A DNA stretch of 64,000 bases, taken from positions 2,800,501 to 2,864,500 of the forward strand of contig SMMW01000153.1 of assembly GCA_004794655.1 (NCBI GenBank), in the 5' to 3' direction. This document shows positions 37,201 to 51,300 of this stretch, in pieces. The notes under the pieces are model-generated. The model ran no database searches and was not told the DNA's origin. It was given only the letters and a program-made list of their open reading frames with translations. The position numbers and the translations under genes were made by a program. This DNA comes from Marisa cornuarietis (taxonomy: Eukaryota > Mollusca > Gastropoda > Architaenioglossa > Ampullariidae). Position 1 is the first letter of the stretch; each line of letters starts with the position of its first letter.

Positions 37201-39332
37201 ACATGTACTAAATGCACACTAAACTATAACAGTTTTGACTGTTTATTCATTTAAAGCAAGCTATAATCATGCTTAGGGGTGACATAGAAATTGAAGGAAG
37301 AGGGTTATTATGTTATATTCGAAGTGGTAAACATTGATTTTTTTTATTGCCTTTATTATTTCAGTATTGCAATGGAGGGGATCTGGCAGAATATTTAGCA
37401 AGTATGTTTATTTTGTTTTATACTTTTCATATAACCAGCTAGAAAATTATTATAATTTGTTCATTTTAAATGTTTCAGGAGTTATATGTGTCGTCTCAAG
37501 TATTTCACTGTATTTTCAATGACTTATTGAAATTTAGTTTTTCTTTCTCTTCTTTCTGTATGGTCAGGTTAAATTATGGCTTACATAAAGTTTTAAAGGC
37601 AGTTGAGATGCTTCAGAATGACATGATAGCTAAAGAAATGTGTTTCCTCACATATACATCATGCCTTTGTCCTGATGAAGCTTTGGTTTCTGCAGGTCAA
37701 GGCACCCTTAGTGAGGACACCTTGTCTTCATTTTTACGTCAGATAGGTCAGTCTTTCCTCTTTGCATGTTCATTTTTGAATGTCACCATTCTGCATTATC
37801 TTTATTTGGCCAATGGTTAGAACTCTGTGATGTCCTGAGACAATACAGAGGTGAAACTTGTGCTAATACCTATAGGCTTTGGATATTACATAAAGTCTGG
37901 TTTATATAGTCTCCGATATCTGGCTTCAACATGGTCTCATGATTTTTCATTGCAGCTGGGGCCATGAAGGCTATGAATGCCAAAGGCATCGTACACAGAG
38001 ATCTCAAACCACAGAATATTTTGTTGTGCTGTAAGGGACCCAAATCCACTACACCACCATCACAGATGCAGTTGAAAATAGGTAAACTGTAGGATGGAAA
38101 GGCATTTGTGTGTTGTTGGGTCTATTTGAAGGGGTTGGGTAACCTTTTAGGAATTGCATTCATATTGTAGTTATGAGGCCAATATCAATTCTAACTGAAG
38201 ATATATGGTATTTATCTTTGTTTTTATTTGTTTATGTATAACATTGTGTGGCTTAGGTTTCCTTCTTTTTTATCCTAAAGACAAACCAATGATATTTTGT
38301 ATGTGTGTGTCCCTTATATGGACACATATTAAAGTATACAAGTGCCATAGACTTGATTTCTGATTGAGATAATGTTTTTTTGGTAAGAAGTTTGTAGGAT
38401 GCATTACATGTAACATTTGTAGGATGCAATATATGTAACATAGGCTTGTTTATTCTTCACTTTCCATAGCTGATTTTGGGTTTGCACGATTCCTTCAAGA
38501 TGGTGTAATGGCAGCTACATTGTGTGGCTCTCCTATGTACATGGTAAATACTTTGTTATATGTTATCCACATGCCTATTTTAAAAGAGTTTTACTTGAGT
38601 ATCCTAACAAAAAAAAAAAAGGTCATTTTATAAAGTAAGCACAATAAAATGGTTTACCTGTTATCAACAGAATAGTGCTGTTTTTCTTCAGGTAAAAGTG
38701 ATTGTCAGTGTATGATGCTTACAGAGGCAAAAAAGCTTAACTAGTTTTTGTTGTTGTTGTCCAGGCTCCTGAGGTGATCATGTCTCTGCAATATGATGCC
38801 AAGGCAGATCTGTGGAGCATCGGCACCATCGTGTTCCAGTGTCTGACAGGAAAGGCCCCCTTCCAAGCACAGACTCCACAGCAGCTCAAACAGTTCTATG
38901 AAAAACATGCAGACTTGCAGCCAAAGTAAGTTTACCAGCTCGAAATAACCATTCCTAAGTCTGTTTACCATTTCAAACATTTTTAAGAATTATTTTAAAA
39001 TCTCTGTTATTTGTTTCTCACAGAATACCAGAAGGAACGTCACCAGAGCTCAGAGATCTTTTGCTGAGGTTGTTGAAACGAAATGCTAAAGATAGAATTG
39101 AGTTTGGTGAGTCCTGGGTTCTTTGTTCTCATTCTGTTTATAGTGATATTGTCATGCCATTGATTAGTGGCATTTTGTGCAGCCTCTCCTTCCCTAATCT
39201 TCTCTTTTTTTTTCTTTAATGTCAACTAATAATTTTCTTTACTTGTGACTGTTTCAGAGGACTTTTTTGTGCACCCATTTTTGCAAAAAGCTAAACCTCT
39301 TGTGCCAAAGACTGTGTCAAAGAAAAGAATGT
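31236..39332 (+). other. ULK1/2: ULK kinase-domain exons 1-11
   Basis: Exons: 31236-31325, 32879-32971, 33466-33516, 36568-36600, 37365-37401, 37696-37746, 37956-38081, 38470-38543, 38765-38925, 39024-39106, 39258-39332. Visible kinase elements: Gly-rich loop GHGAFAIVF (16-24), VAVK lysine K39, helix-C Glu in KEIKIL, hinge VMEYCNGGDL, catalytic HRDLKPQN with D134, DFG at 162-164, activation loop [15 protein letters not shown] with T177 at the position of ULK1 T180, and [20 protein letters not shown]. All catalytic residues are present, so the enzyme should be active. Confidence 0.97.
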
Positions 39333-42300
39333 GTAAGTAATTTAGGAGTGAATCCCAGCTAGCATTGTGCAAAAACAACGAATCTGTGTAAAAAGAAATG
39401 TAGAGACAGGCCTAGTTTTGTCTTTTATAATTTAGTTGAGAGAAAACATTATCTCATTTTAATTTTTCGTGCAGAAAATGGTGGAAACAATTTCTCTGCA
39501 AAAAATGTTTTTAATTGCCACTGCAAGAAGATATAGCATTCTCTTGGTGTCCCTCCTCTGCTATTGCTGCCTCTTTCTCAGAGGTGTCTTATTTTAATGC
39601 TTGCTTGTTACTTTGGTTCCTGTATCCAGCATCCCCAGTCACTGTACCTAGGCGAACTCCAAGTGTGTCTTCAGAGGGATCAACGCCAAGCAAAACCACT
39701 GGCACTTCTCCATCAGTGGTACGGCTATATTTTTGGATCCCTTAGATGTTGTCATATTTTTAAATCTATCCAGTAGTGTTATGTAAAAGGAAATTGACAT
39801 CAATAAAGTAACCATTATACTTTTTTCCAAATTCCAAGAAAGCAATAATAATGTAAGACAATTTATCTTACATCAGCTCCACCCTATTTTTTTTTTTTTT
39901 AATTTGGGTAGGCCAAAGCAGAGGAAGTTGAGGAGATGACACGCACTCTCACAGACTCTCATGGCCAGGATACAGGGTTTACTAAGGTTGAGAAACCTGC
40001 TATCCGACCAGACAGTCCTACGGCAGAAGTGAGTGATCAGAATCATTTCCTATTACCTTCTGTGAACCAGTCATTAAATACACTTTACCATGTTAGTCAT
40101 ATATTATTTTCTGGAATCGATAAAGAATTGTGTTTAAGAAAGGATTTCTTGGAGCATGATACATGTTACATACTGTTAGACTGCAGGGTGGATGAAAGTA
40201 TGTGGCATATTGTTTATGTAAATGATCACACAGTTGCATAATTGTGCGACTGCTTACTCTTGAGGGGTTAAAGGATAGAAAAAACTACTTCAGAGTAATT
40301 TATGTATTCTTACTACTTTTATTTCAGGCATAACGAACCACATTGATTTAGGGGCTAATATTATATTTTCCTGATATTTACAGTCTTCATCTGTTTTTTT
40401 AAATGGTATTTTGTTGTTGTTGATAAATATCATATTTTCTGATCTGCATGATGGATTGCCTTGACTTTTCTTCTTCACAGGACTTTGTTTTAGTGCCGAA
40501 GAACTTGGCAGTTGAAATCCCAGAGAATGGTATGGTACATGCATTTATATATTTTTGTGTTGCATATTTACATTTGATATAAACGTTCAGTTCTTGATTA
40601 CAGGCCTCGTATGCAGGAAGCACCGATTAGAACTATCGTCACGATAGCGCGTGAAAATTCTGATGCAGGGGCCCCCGTTGCAGCGCCATATCTTACTATA
40701 GCCGGCTTTCGGGGGCTCCTGCATCAGAATTTTCCTGCGCTATCGTGACGATAGTTCTAATCGGTGCTTCCTGCATACGAGGCCTGACCATTAGATGCTT
40801 TTATCGTGGCAGAAAGTACAGAGTCTGATCAGTGTAGAGTTTGGCAGAAATGTTTGTGGTGTTGGCACTTGATTCTTATTTATACTGCTCACACAGTGTG
40901 ATATACAATTTAGTCAAGTGATATTAGTTAGGTTTTTTAATGGCATGGGTAAGTTGCTTTTTTTACTTGCTGTAGACTTGTATACCCTTTAGCATATGAA
41001 ACATATAATTATGTATAGACGTACTGACCATAATGCCTAAGAGAGGTTTGTTTGAATTTTTTTAGTGAGCACTGTTGTTCAATTCAAGTATATAATACTG
41101 TTAGTCAGAATTATGTTAACTCTAATACAGACTGTAGTATCATCTATTTCCCACAAAATGTATGTGTGGGCTTTAAATGGTACTGCTGCTCACTGGTTCT
41201 TGTGTGTTGAACATGATGGCGAACAGGTTGACACCATCCTGTAAATCATCTTGCACATATAATGTATGTTTTGTAAATCAATGGTTTCTGCAGTTTAAAT
41301 GTTATAATTTTGACTAACCCTGCATATGTAAAGGGACCAGTTAAAAGTTATCATGTGTAATCTGTTTTATTACTATTCATTAAGCACATGCTCTGGTTCC
41401 CAGACACTTAATCCCCTAGACTTTTAATCACTAAGCATTTAATCCCCAAACACTTAATCCTAAAAATGAAATTTCAACTATAAAAATTATGAAGTCAGTA
41501 AAAAATTTAGTTCTGATTCAAATAATTATTTTCATATAAACATCACAATAAGTTTGACAATTAAAATAAATATTTAACAACAATAATATTTAAATCGTGC
41601 TATTAACTTTAACGTCATTTCAACATCTGTAACATTAGTTAAAGTTTATATGAGCTATTAAATTCAATTTTCTTCAACAATATAATATGAAAATTGTTCT
41701 TAAGTGTTCGTGAGGTAATTGTTGTTAATCAATATGACAGGCAAGCTAATGATCGGAGGTACAGAAGACGATCCATTGCCTCATAACGATGTACAATGTT
41801 GCTAATTCTCCTAGGCGATGCAGGATTAAGGATTAAGTGTCTGGGGATTAAGTGCCTTGTGATTAAAAGTCTAGGGGATTAAATGTCTGGGGATTAAGTG
41901 ACCGGACACCCATGCTCTTAACTATTTTGTGTTGCAGGTGGCAAGGCTACCAAAACCCTACGTGCCCCACTAGCTGAAGAGGAGTATGATGTTTTTGGGT
42001 AAGCATCATTTTATTGATTAGTGATACAAGAATGAAAGAAAAAGATTTCTTGGTAAATATCACTTTATTGATGGAGATAAAGGGAGAATGCAGGTTTTAG
42101 ATGACCATCACTTTTTTAATGATGATCAAGAAATAGGAGCAGAGTGCATCCATGATAGAGAAACATGCACGTGAATATAAAGGTATACTTAACGAAACGA
42201 AAATAGAGAAGCAAAGTGGAGGATCAGAGTGATAATATAAAGAATAATATAATCAGTGTTAGACTGATAAGGTTGAAAAAAGAATGTGTTTTTGCTTGTA

Positions 42301-45300
42301 TCTTAGTCTTAAACTGTTGCCAGCTACATTTAGCATGATAAGTTTCTAGGTGATGTATAATTATTTTATTATAATATCATGGCAGTGCATATCATAACCG
42401 ATGCCATCCACAAGGATTGAGGAAGTAGTCTAATTTTAAAGTCACAGTCACAAGGGAAATTGTAGATAGTGTAAAACTTGCTGGCTGTTTGTATCCATTT
42501 AGAGTGTGATCAGAAACAAACAGTAATTGTCTGAAAAGACAGTATTTTATGCATCGTCGGATGCTTCATGCAGCTATTTGGAACCACTTTATTTGCACTT
42601 CTTCCTTTAAAGCAAGTTGTTTACTGAGAAATAATATTTAGATTTCCTTTATGGTTTGCTGCAAGCAGCTCACATGAGTTATGCAGCAGCAGGATAACAG
42701 GGTAGCCTATATATTTGAATTTTGCATTCAATTTTTTGCCTTAAGTGAGTTCACATATTTATTGTGCAACAGAGAGAGCACTCAGCAGTCAGTTCGGCCT
42801 GTCAATCTGAGCGCAGCTGCAGGTAAGGCTACCTTCCACAGGGAGGAGCATGATCGCAAGCCCTCCCCTACGGCCAAACCACCCAGTCCCACTGCACACT
42901 TCCCTCCTCATCCTAAGCAGAGCCCTGCATCACCAGCACCATCACCCCCTATCTGCCAGAATTCTTCTCAGCCTTTAGGATCATCTACCCCAATCCCTGT
43001 TCCCTCCCCTGCCCGGTTGTCGCTGCAGATGAGGGATGGCACAGGATCTCCTATGCGATCTGGGACCAAGAAGCGCTCTACTTCAGCCGACTCATCTCAG
43101 GTATTCTGTTTTGCACAGAAAAATAAAGTTTGCTTTTTTTGTAGGTTTGAATGTAAAAAAAATGATTTTTCCTTGAAGATTTATACAATATATTACTATG
43201 CCCACATTTTTATATCCCATTCTCCTCCCTTACCCTACCACATCCTATTTTTCTTTTCATATAACTATACTAGACAATGACAAAAGGCCAGTAAAAGATC
43301 ATTTTATCAGTATTCTGTCCATGCATTTACAGGAGAGTGACAAAGCTGTAGCGAAAAAAGTTCCAGAATCTACATTGTCAGGGCCAGACGTCAGTTCCAT
43401 GTCACCACCCTCAGGTCAGTAAAACTTGCTTGGTGCATGTTGCATAAATGCTCATTAATATTTCAGCTAATAACTTTTCCCTAAATCTTCTGCTGACACT
43501 CATGGTTGTAGTAAAGCATGTTTGCAAATGTACACATGTGTTATGTGTATGCATGTGTGTGTGTGGTATGTGTGAAAGTGCAGATTAGTGGTTGTATACA
43601 TGCACTTGCACATACAGTCCTCTCTCCAGCTGTTTCATGAGGCTGTTTGACTATCCTGTTTGTAATTCATGGCTTTGTTGCCCACAGTCCAGTTTTCCAT
43701 TGGCACTCCACCTACAACTGGTAGCAACTGGAAGCGCAGTAGCATTGGTGGGTCACCCATTTCTATGCGTACTGAATTTTTTTCTGTTGGCTCAGCACCT
43801 ACAGGCTCACCTCTTCGCCGATCAGGCAAGTCACAAAATAACAGATTAATTATCTTTTTCATTAATTTTGCTTTAACTTTTTCTGCTTTCTTGCTTTATT
43901 AATAATTTTGCAATACAAGCTTCTTATGAAGATGAAAATTTAGTGATCACACAATTAGGTAGGCAGAAACAGCCCTTATGATGAAATTCTTAAACTTCTT
44001 TCTGCAGCAAGCTGTTCACCAGGCACACGTTTCACCTCAGCTTTTTCTGGTGCCCCTAGTTCTCTGCCCACTATCAGTGGCTCCCCCACCAGAAATTTGC
44101 CCACCTGTCACCTCTATCACCCCCACTACCACCACCACCACCACTTTGCAGGCAAAGACCCATACTTGGAGCAGAAGCCAGGTTTCCACAGATATCCCAC
44201 CGTGCCAGACTGCGTTGCTGTTGTTACCTATCCAGGTATTGTCCTACATGGAAACAGTTTAAATGGTAGATGTTGCTATGCAGTCTGATGCACTATGTAT
44301 CAACAGATTCATAGACACCATGCGTTTCAAAACTGCCCACACCTGAATAACTTTCTGGTAACCCTTTGCTGTGTAGCAGCTAACTTATGGAAGCTTTGAA
44401 CTGACTTCTTATGCTGAGTTAAGTAACTGTTCACATTGCAGCTCATTTTACCAGGGGGAATGTCTTAATTTACAAAAGCATGACTTGTGGTGCTTTCTTT
44501 CAATGTCAGAAGACATTCAGGTTTTAACTGACTGGACTCTGCTGGTCTTTGCATAACAGACTCGCGCACTTGTGCAATATACACTCACTCATACAAAAAG
44601 TTATGCAAGCTCATATCAGGACAGGGTCACAGTGAATTTGTCATTTTGAAAAGGTGCATCTTAAGTTTGGACTTAAAGGTGGTTAAAGAATCAGAGTGTC
44701 GAAGGCTGATGGGTAATCCGTTCCAAGTTGATGGGGCTTGGTGTGAGAAAGACCTTTGTCCATATGTCTTAGTGGGATTCACAAAGGTTATGCTAGATAG
44801 ATGCTTTTTAGATTCGTGGTGCATGTTAAATTTTATATTTATACCATAACGAGCTACTTGAGCAGCAGGGGTAAAACACCAGATAAGTTCAGTCAGTTAT
44901 GTGGTGATAACAAACAGTATCATTTATTCTTTACTTTAGCTCCACACATGGCATGTAGTAGCCAAAGAGAAGCTCACCTAGTTGTTTTGCTGTCATTGGA
45001 AAAGCAGCAGAAGATAGGATAGTTTATTGTCCACATTTGGAACAGTTTGTTTCCATAATATTATGGCCCGAATAGAAGAAATGGTGGAGATTTTTGTTTA
45101 TATTTTTAGTAGTTGTATAAATTAGTTTCATCACATTATTGATTGTAATTCATAATAATTTTGTGTTTCAAATTAATCAATGGGAATATTTATAAAGCTC
45201 TTCCTTTAGACCTAACATTTAAAATTATGTTAAGTGCTCGTCAAGTTTGACAAAAGGAACAAAATCATTTTCATCAATAGCAAAGTGTCAAAAAATAAAT

Positions 45301-48300
45301 TATGAATTCAACATTTAATTTTTGTATTTGATTTTACTGTCTATAATGTGCACAAATATGCGTGTGCACATAAACAGTGCATGTTTATTGTTAAGGGTTT
45401 CCACACACATACAGTACATGTATGTTTATTGGTAAGGGCATACACAGTGCATATATGTTTATTGGTGAGGGTGCACACATACACAGTACATGTGTGTTGC
45501 TAAATGTGCACACATGCACAGTGCATATATGTTTATTGGTCAGGGTGCACACATACACAGTGCATGTGTATTGCTAAATGTGCACACATGCATAGTGCAT
45601 ATAGGTTTATTGGTAAGGGTGCACACATACACAGTACATTATTGTTTATTGGTAAGGGTGAACACACACATATCAGTTCACATGCACACCCAGTCTCATC
45701 TCTTCTTATCATTTGCATGCCTGTACTGTTACTGAAATATGCCAACTACTTTTGCAGAGATAGGTCGAGAGCAATGTCACCGTTGTGGCACTGAACCTGA
45801 CCTCACTCAAGCCTTCAATCATCACCACATGCTGCGGGCTGCCTTTGGCACCCACCAGCATCCTCATCGTGAGTTTTCTTGGCTTTAGAACTTTAAAACT
45901 GGTAAATGAGATGGACAATGATCTAATCATGGAGGAAAGAGAGTCTAATGAGGCATCAGTATTGGAACTCAGCTGTATTTGTTTCCTTGCATGCCTTTAT
46001 TCTTTATCGATACTTCCTTCCCTAATCCTTTCCCCTGGCCTGAAGATCTAGATAGATATAAGACAGAAGTACAAAGTGCTAGCTATATGTGTATCTGAGA
46101 AGCCATATTGTTACAAAACTTTATATATGTATTATAATAATATCCTACAGCTGGCCTGGGCACTATCATTCCCTGGTCAGGAAGCCGTGAAAGACTGGTT
46201 TCTTTGGGCACTGAGAAGGACCGGGGCTCCCCATCTGCTTTAGAGCATGAGCGAGTGGTTTCAGCACCTCCACGACGTAACAGCATGCTGATGGAGACTT
46301 CGCCCCCTTCCTCCCTCATGTTTGCTGCATCTCCTCCCAACATGGAGGGTCCCATCATGTTTGTTGCTCCTGAGCTGTCAGAAGAAACATTGATGGATGT
46401 AAGTGAGATTATTTTTCTGGTCTTCATTGAAATTTCTTTTTGTATTCATACTGACTACAAGATTGCTACCCGGGTTTACTTCTGTCTTCATTTCCTTGAT
46501 TCATTTTCTGCCTGAACTTTTTCGCTTCTCGTACATCAGATTTTTTCACTCCACTTTCCCAGTTCTTTTCTGTTTCCACATATCAGACTTGAAATAGTTT
46601 TGCTTGTTTGATTGGTGTATTTTGTGGTTTTTTTTTTAAACAAGGAAGTGGAGGAATGATTTATATTCACAATGAAATGAGAGTTGTTTGTGTCTATAAA
46701 AGACGCGATCTTCAGTGTTTCTTTATCATAAAACTGAGACTTGCTGCTGATCTTCAACACTTGCACTGTTTTGGTGTACAGTTAGTTGTCAGGCTTACAC
46801 TGAACATAGGTGAATTTTGTTTGTTTACAGGAGCAGCATAACCTGACAATGGCTAAGCTTAGCTTTGTGTTAGACCTAGTGGAGTGCATCTTAGAACTGG
46901 CAGAAATCCGTGGTTCTGGTTGCAATCCTTTGGCAGAATCTGTTTCAGCCAAGCAGGTGGGCCAAAAACGTTGCTCGATTTTATCAGATTTACTTCATTG
47001 CACAATTTTTTTTCCTAGCATTTCTTCGTTAAAGTCTTATCATTTCTAGGTTGTATGACGTTAACACTGCTACATGTCTTAAAACAACATATTTATAATC
47101 CCTCTCTTTTTTTTCAGGCAGATGTTTTGCCAGCTGAGCAAGTGCCAAAGTTTACAGAGGCACAGAGGTATGGTATCGGTACTGTAATTTGGCATGTTGT
47201 CCATTAATTCATTAAGGCTAAAATGTGCACTAAAAGCACATCTCTTCCATGAGCATTACTCTGAACAACAGTCCTCATAATGTTAGTCCTTCTAACCCTT
47301 TCTTTTATTTTTTTCTCTATTGACCAGTCTGCCTGCTCATCTTCAGATTCACGAAACTTTAAATCTGTACTGTTTGTTACCAGATTCCTCTTTGCATCTT
47401 CTATATTTGTCATTTGTTACCTGTCAGGGGCCGAAAGGTTGTCGTGCGGGCATCTTACCTTTATCATTTTCTCAGAGGGCATCCAGCTCAATGCGCTACA
47501 CAAAAGACATTCAAAGAAAGAACTCAACTGGAACATGGAGCGAATGAAAGTTTTTTGACAGACAAATTCATGTTCATTTTCGCCCAGGGCTTAAATTCGT
47601 ATTTAGGTGCCATCAATAGATCGCACAGCGTTAGGAAATCCCCTGAGGTTAACAAATATAGCCTTTTGTCTTTTGGCTTCTTTTTAATTGGGAAATTTAA
47701 TCCACCTGTGTACATGATCTAGCAGCGCTCTCCTGATACAATAATCACACCAGCCATTGCTTGGGAGACGTCTGCTAGATCGGCACACACATTCTGAATG
47801 GCACCTGTTGCATAAAATGAAGGGCAAGACACACTTGCAATAAAGGTGGGACATTGCGCCCCTGATTCGCAGTTCCTAATTCCCTTGTATATCATCGACA
47901 ATCTCCAGAATATCATGACATTGAAATCTTAATCGTTGATAATAATAATAATAATAACGGAAATTTATATAGCGCATTTCCCTGCTTTACAAAAGGCTCA
48001 ATGCGCTTTACAAAGAAATTCAAAGACACAAATTCACTCAACCGACAAAGTGAAACAGACTAAAACATGTCCACAAACAATGGTACAGAGATATATCAAC
48101 AAAATTAATACTCCCCCCCTCCATACACACACACACACACACAAAAGAAAAACCTCTAGACAATAATAAAAACACGTACACGGACGCAGGTAAAGTAACA
48201 TACAAATGTAATGTGTATAGAAGGACGAATGGGACGAAGAAACACATGAAGCCAGTAGTCGGTAACAGTTTGCTCAACCCAATTGAAAATCTGTAAGCGA

Positions 48301-51300
48301 GGCTGCAAATAATAATGAAATAATGATGTTAGCTTGTATAACGCCAAATGGTGGCCTGTGGACAGCTTAAGGCGCTGACGTCAAAATAAGATGACGACAA
48401 AATGTGGGTGTGTAGCGGGCCGTCTCCTACACGTCACAGGGCAGCGTCCACACACAGCAAGAACACAGTCCTCAGCACAAATATCCAACATGCTATCGAT
48501 GGGATTAGTTCGATCTTGAAATATTCTATTGCTACGAAGATTTCTTTCCGCTTCAAACAGCATCAAGTATGCAGCAGCCATCTTTTGCGAGCCTCAAGCA
48601 AGTTAGAGATGGCAGGAACCGTCTCTAGCTTCAAGGGCAGATTGGCCAGAGAGTGGAGCTGAAACTTGAGACAACATTCGCCTTTTACCACACTTAGAGA
48701 CTTTACTGACCTTTGCCGACCTCCAAGTGGTTTTGCAGTGCAACAACATTTCGGCCCCAATACTGTTGTTATCCTTCCATTCGTGTCTCATTTTTGTCTT
48801 AAGCACTAAGGGTATGCGCCATTGTAAGCACAGTCATCCACTATATAAATCACTCATTTATTATTACATGGTCAGGAAAAACTTGAAAAGTCAGTTTAAA
48901 AAAAACAACAAAATTTTTTTTCAGTGAAATTTTTAAAAAATCAGTATTTGGAAAAGTCAGTATTTGAAGAAATTCATTAAAAGTCAGGGAAAAGAAAAAA
49001 ATATGTGCTAAAAATTGATCCTGCTAAGTTTTTGAAGAATTAAATTTTTAAAGATTGAATGTGCTTGTTCTCAGCAAGCACAAAAGACTCCTTGCACTGA
49101 AGGTCTGTATAAAGTGCTGTTATTAAAGCTTAAAACATGCTTGTGGTATCAGTGTGTGGACTGGAAGAATCGTTATCATTAAAAGAAAAACATTGCTTTT
49201 TCAGGTAAAGTGTTTTAAAAGTGCATGTAGAATCAACTTTTAAACTTATTCTACCTCGTTTATATGTGCATGGGCTACTGTTTGTGGCGGCATGTGTGTA
49301 ACAGACATTTATATTTTGTACACTGATATTTTTGATATAAAAAAGAGAAATGTCAATAATAATGCTATTTAAAGTATTTCCAAACACAGTTGACCCCGTT
49401 AGATTTTGAAAGAAGCGAATTTGGTAGTCAGTTTAGATAGTTTTATCATAGCAATATTATAGTTGATTCTCATTATCACGTGTAATGTTCCTCACTACAG
49501 TGCTGTCTTACTTCCCTCCCAGGATAGACTGCCGGTGACTGTGTGTACTAGACTTTTTCAAAATTCTATTGGGCATGTCTTCTTGCTTTTGGATTTACAG
49601 AAATGAAAGTGCAATTTAAGGAGAGATTAAGTTAGGAACAGTTGGTTTCTGCTTATTTCATAAATTTCTTACAAGTTTGTTTATTTCATGGCTGTCATTT
49701 TTAATACTTCTAAAAATAAGATGATTTCATGCATTCCACGGTAACTAGCTGTATATCATCCTTGTGTCTCTAATGAGTTCATAACTTAAATATTTAATAG
49801 TTGCAAAGTTAATGCCAAAGGGTGCTACATGGTGAAGCTGTAAATGCCACTGTTAATTGAATGGGAGAAAGATAGGTTGCTCCTCAAAAGGTCTGGTACA
49901 AGTAGACAGGATACTGATCCTCTAACTGGCAGGTACAAGTAGACAGGATATTGATGTATAAATTAACAAATGGGTGATTGTGGGACAATGAACCACTAAG
50001 CTGAGCATTGTGGACAGTGTCCGTGCTTGAGGCATTGGTCAGATGTGTTTTGTCTGTCTTTTTGGTAGACGCCTGGAGCAACTTGTTTTGTACATTCGTT
50101 CTTTGCACCTGCTGTCATCCTCCATCTCTTTGGCCAACAATGAGCTGCGTCAGGAGCGCCTTCAGAGTGCTAGCTCCTTGCGCAAAGGTGAGCGGCTGAC
50201 ATCTTGTCACAAGTCAGTCAACATGCAGAGATGCCTTATGTATTTTATGTTTGCTGATTAGTTAGAAGTTGCAGTCGGAGAGTGACCAGTATTGGTGAGA
50301 AATTTCCCAGATTGAATTGCTCAGTTCATGTCTCCTGCACAGGTCTTGCACCAGTTTTATACATTCACCCATGTGTTTATTTTACAATTGTAAGTTTGCT
50401 AATGGGTCTGCCTCATTGCTGTATTATTTATGAAACTCCTAGTAACCATACATTATTGTATTATTCACAAAGCTTCTAGTAACCATACATTATTGTAATA
50501 TTCACAAAGCTTCTAGTAACTATACATTGTTGTATTATTTATGAAGCTCCTAGTAACCATACTTTGGTTTTTTTTTTTAGTGTTGATGCAGATGAATGAG
50601 CTGTACCAGCACTGTATGAACCAGTGTCGTGTGACACATGAAAAGCTTGGGGCCACCTGCAAGACACCACTTACTCCCCAGATGGTTGTCAACACAGCTG
50701 ATAAGCTCATTTACAACTATGCTGTGGAGCAGGTATTGATCATCTTACATTAAAGCAAATTCCACTTTGTTTGTAGCTATTTTAGTGTCTTGATTGCACT
50801 GGATAGTACGGGGTAAAAATAAAATATTCTAAATGGTATCAGATTTCACTGCAATTGGAAGAATAATTTTGAAATGTTCAGACAGCATTATCTTACCTTA
50901 ACTTCAGATTTCACTCATTATGGCCTACATGAACAGTAGGACATATTCTCTGTTACAATGTGCCCTATGGAGAAACTGGGTAATGTAGGGGATATAGCAG
51001 TAACGGCCTTAGCAGTACACGGAGCTCATGTGTCATATGTGGGGCCTCCAGGGGCTGAGAGCCGTAAGTGTAGGTTATATACCATACCACAAGAATCTCC
51101 TATCGCAGGGCCTGGGGCAGTTGCCCCAGTTGCCACCCCGAAAGGAAGGAGAAAATCGGTGTTTTTCGCCGCGTCCGCAACTAAGGTTATACACGGCAAG
51201 GCAGCCAGCCCTGTAAAAAGATGCCACATGAAGAGAAGGATCAGTGCGCCTGAAACGAGACCTGAACTCAGGACAGCCAACCTTCACTGTATTGGTGACA

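Larger units (their letters stand above)
39630..46398 (+). other. ULK1/2: ULK linker exons 12-21
   Basis: Exons: 39630-39718, 39912-40028, 40481-40529, 41938-41998, 42773-43100, 43333-43414, 43688-43825, 44008-44235, 45758-45868, 46151-46398. They encode the intrinsically disordered Ser/Thr/Pro-rich region that in ULK1 carries regulatory phosphosites. Recognisable islands are the LIR (exon 14), an [18 protein letters not shown] block (exon 18) matching vertebrate ULK1, a His-rich stretch in exon 19, and [14 protein letters not shown] (exon 21), just before the EAT domain. The intron after exon 18 starts with GC. Confidence 0.9.

Noticed and set aside
43198..43422. Alternative ORF overlapping ULK exon 17
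   Set aside because: It starts in intron sequence and reads exon 17 only because the acceptor falls inside it; the spliced frame explains the exon fully.
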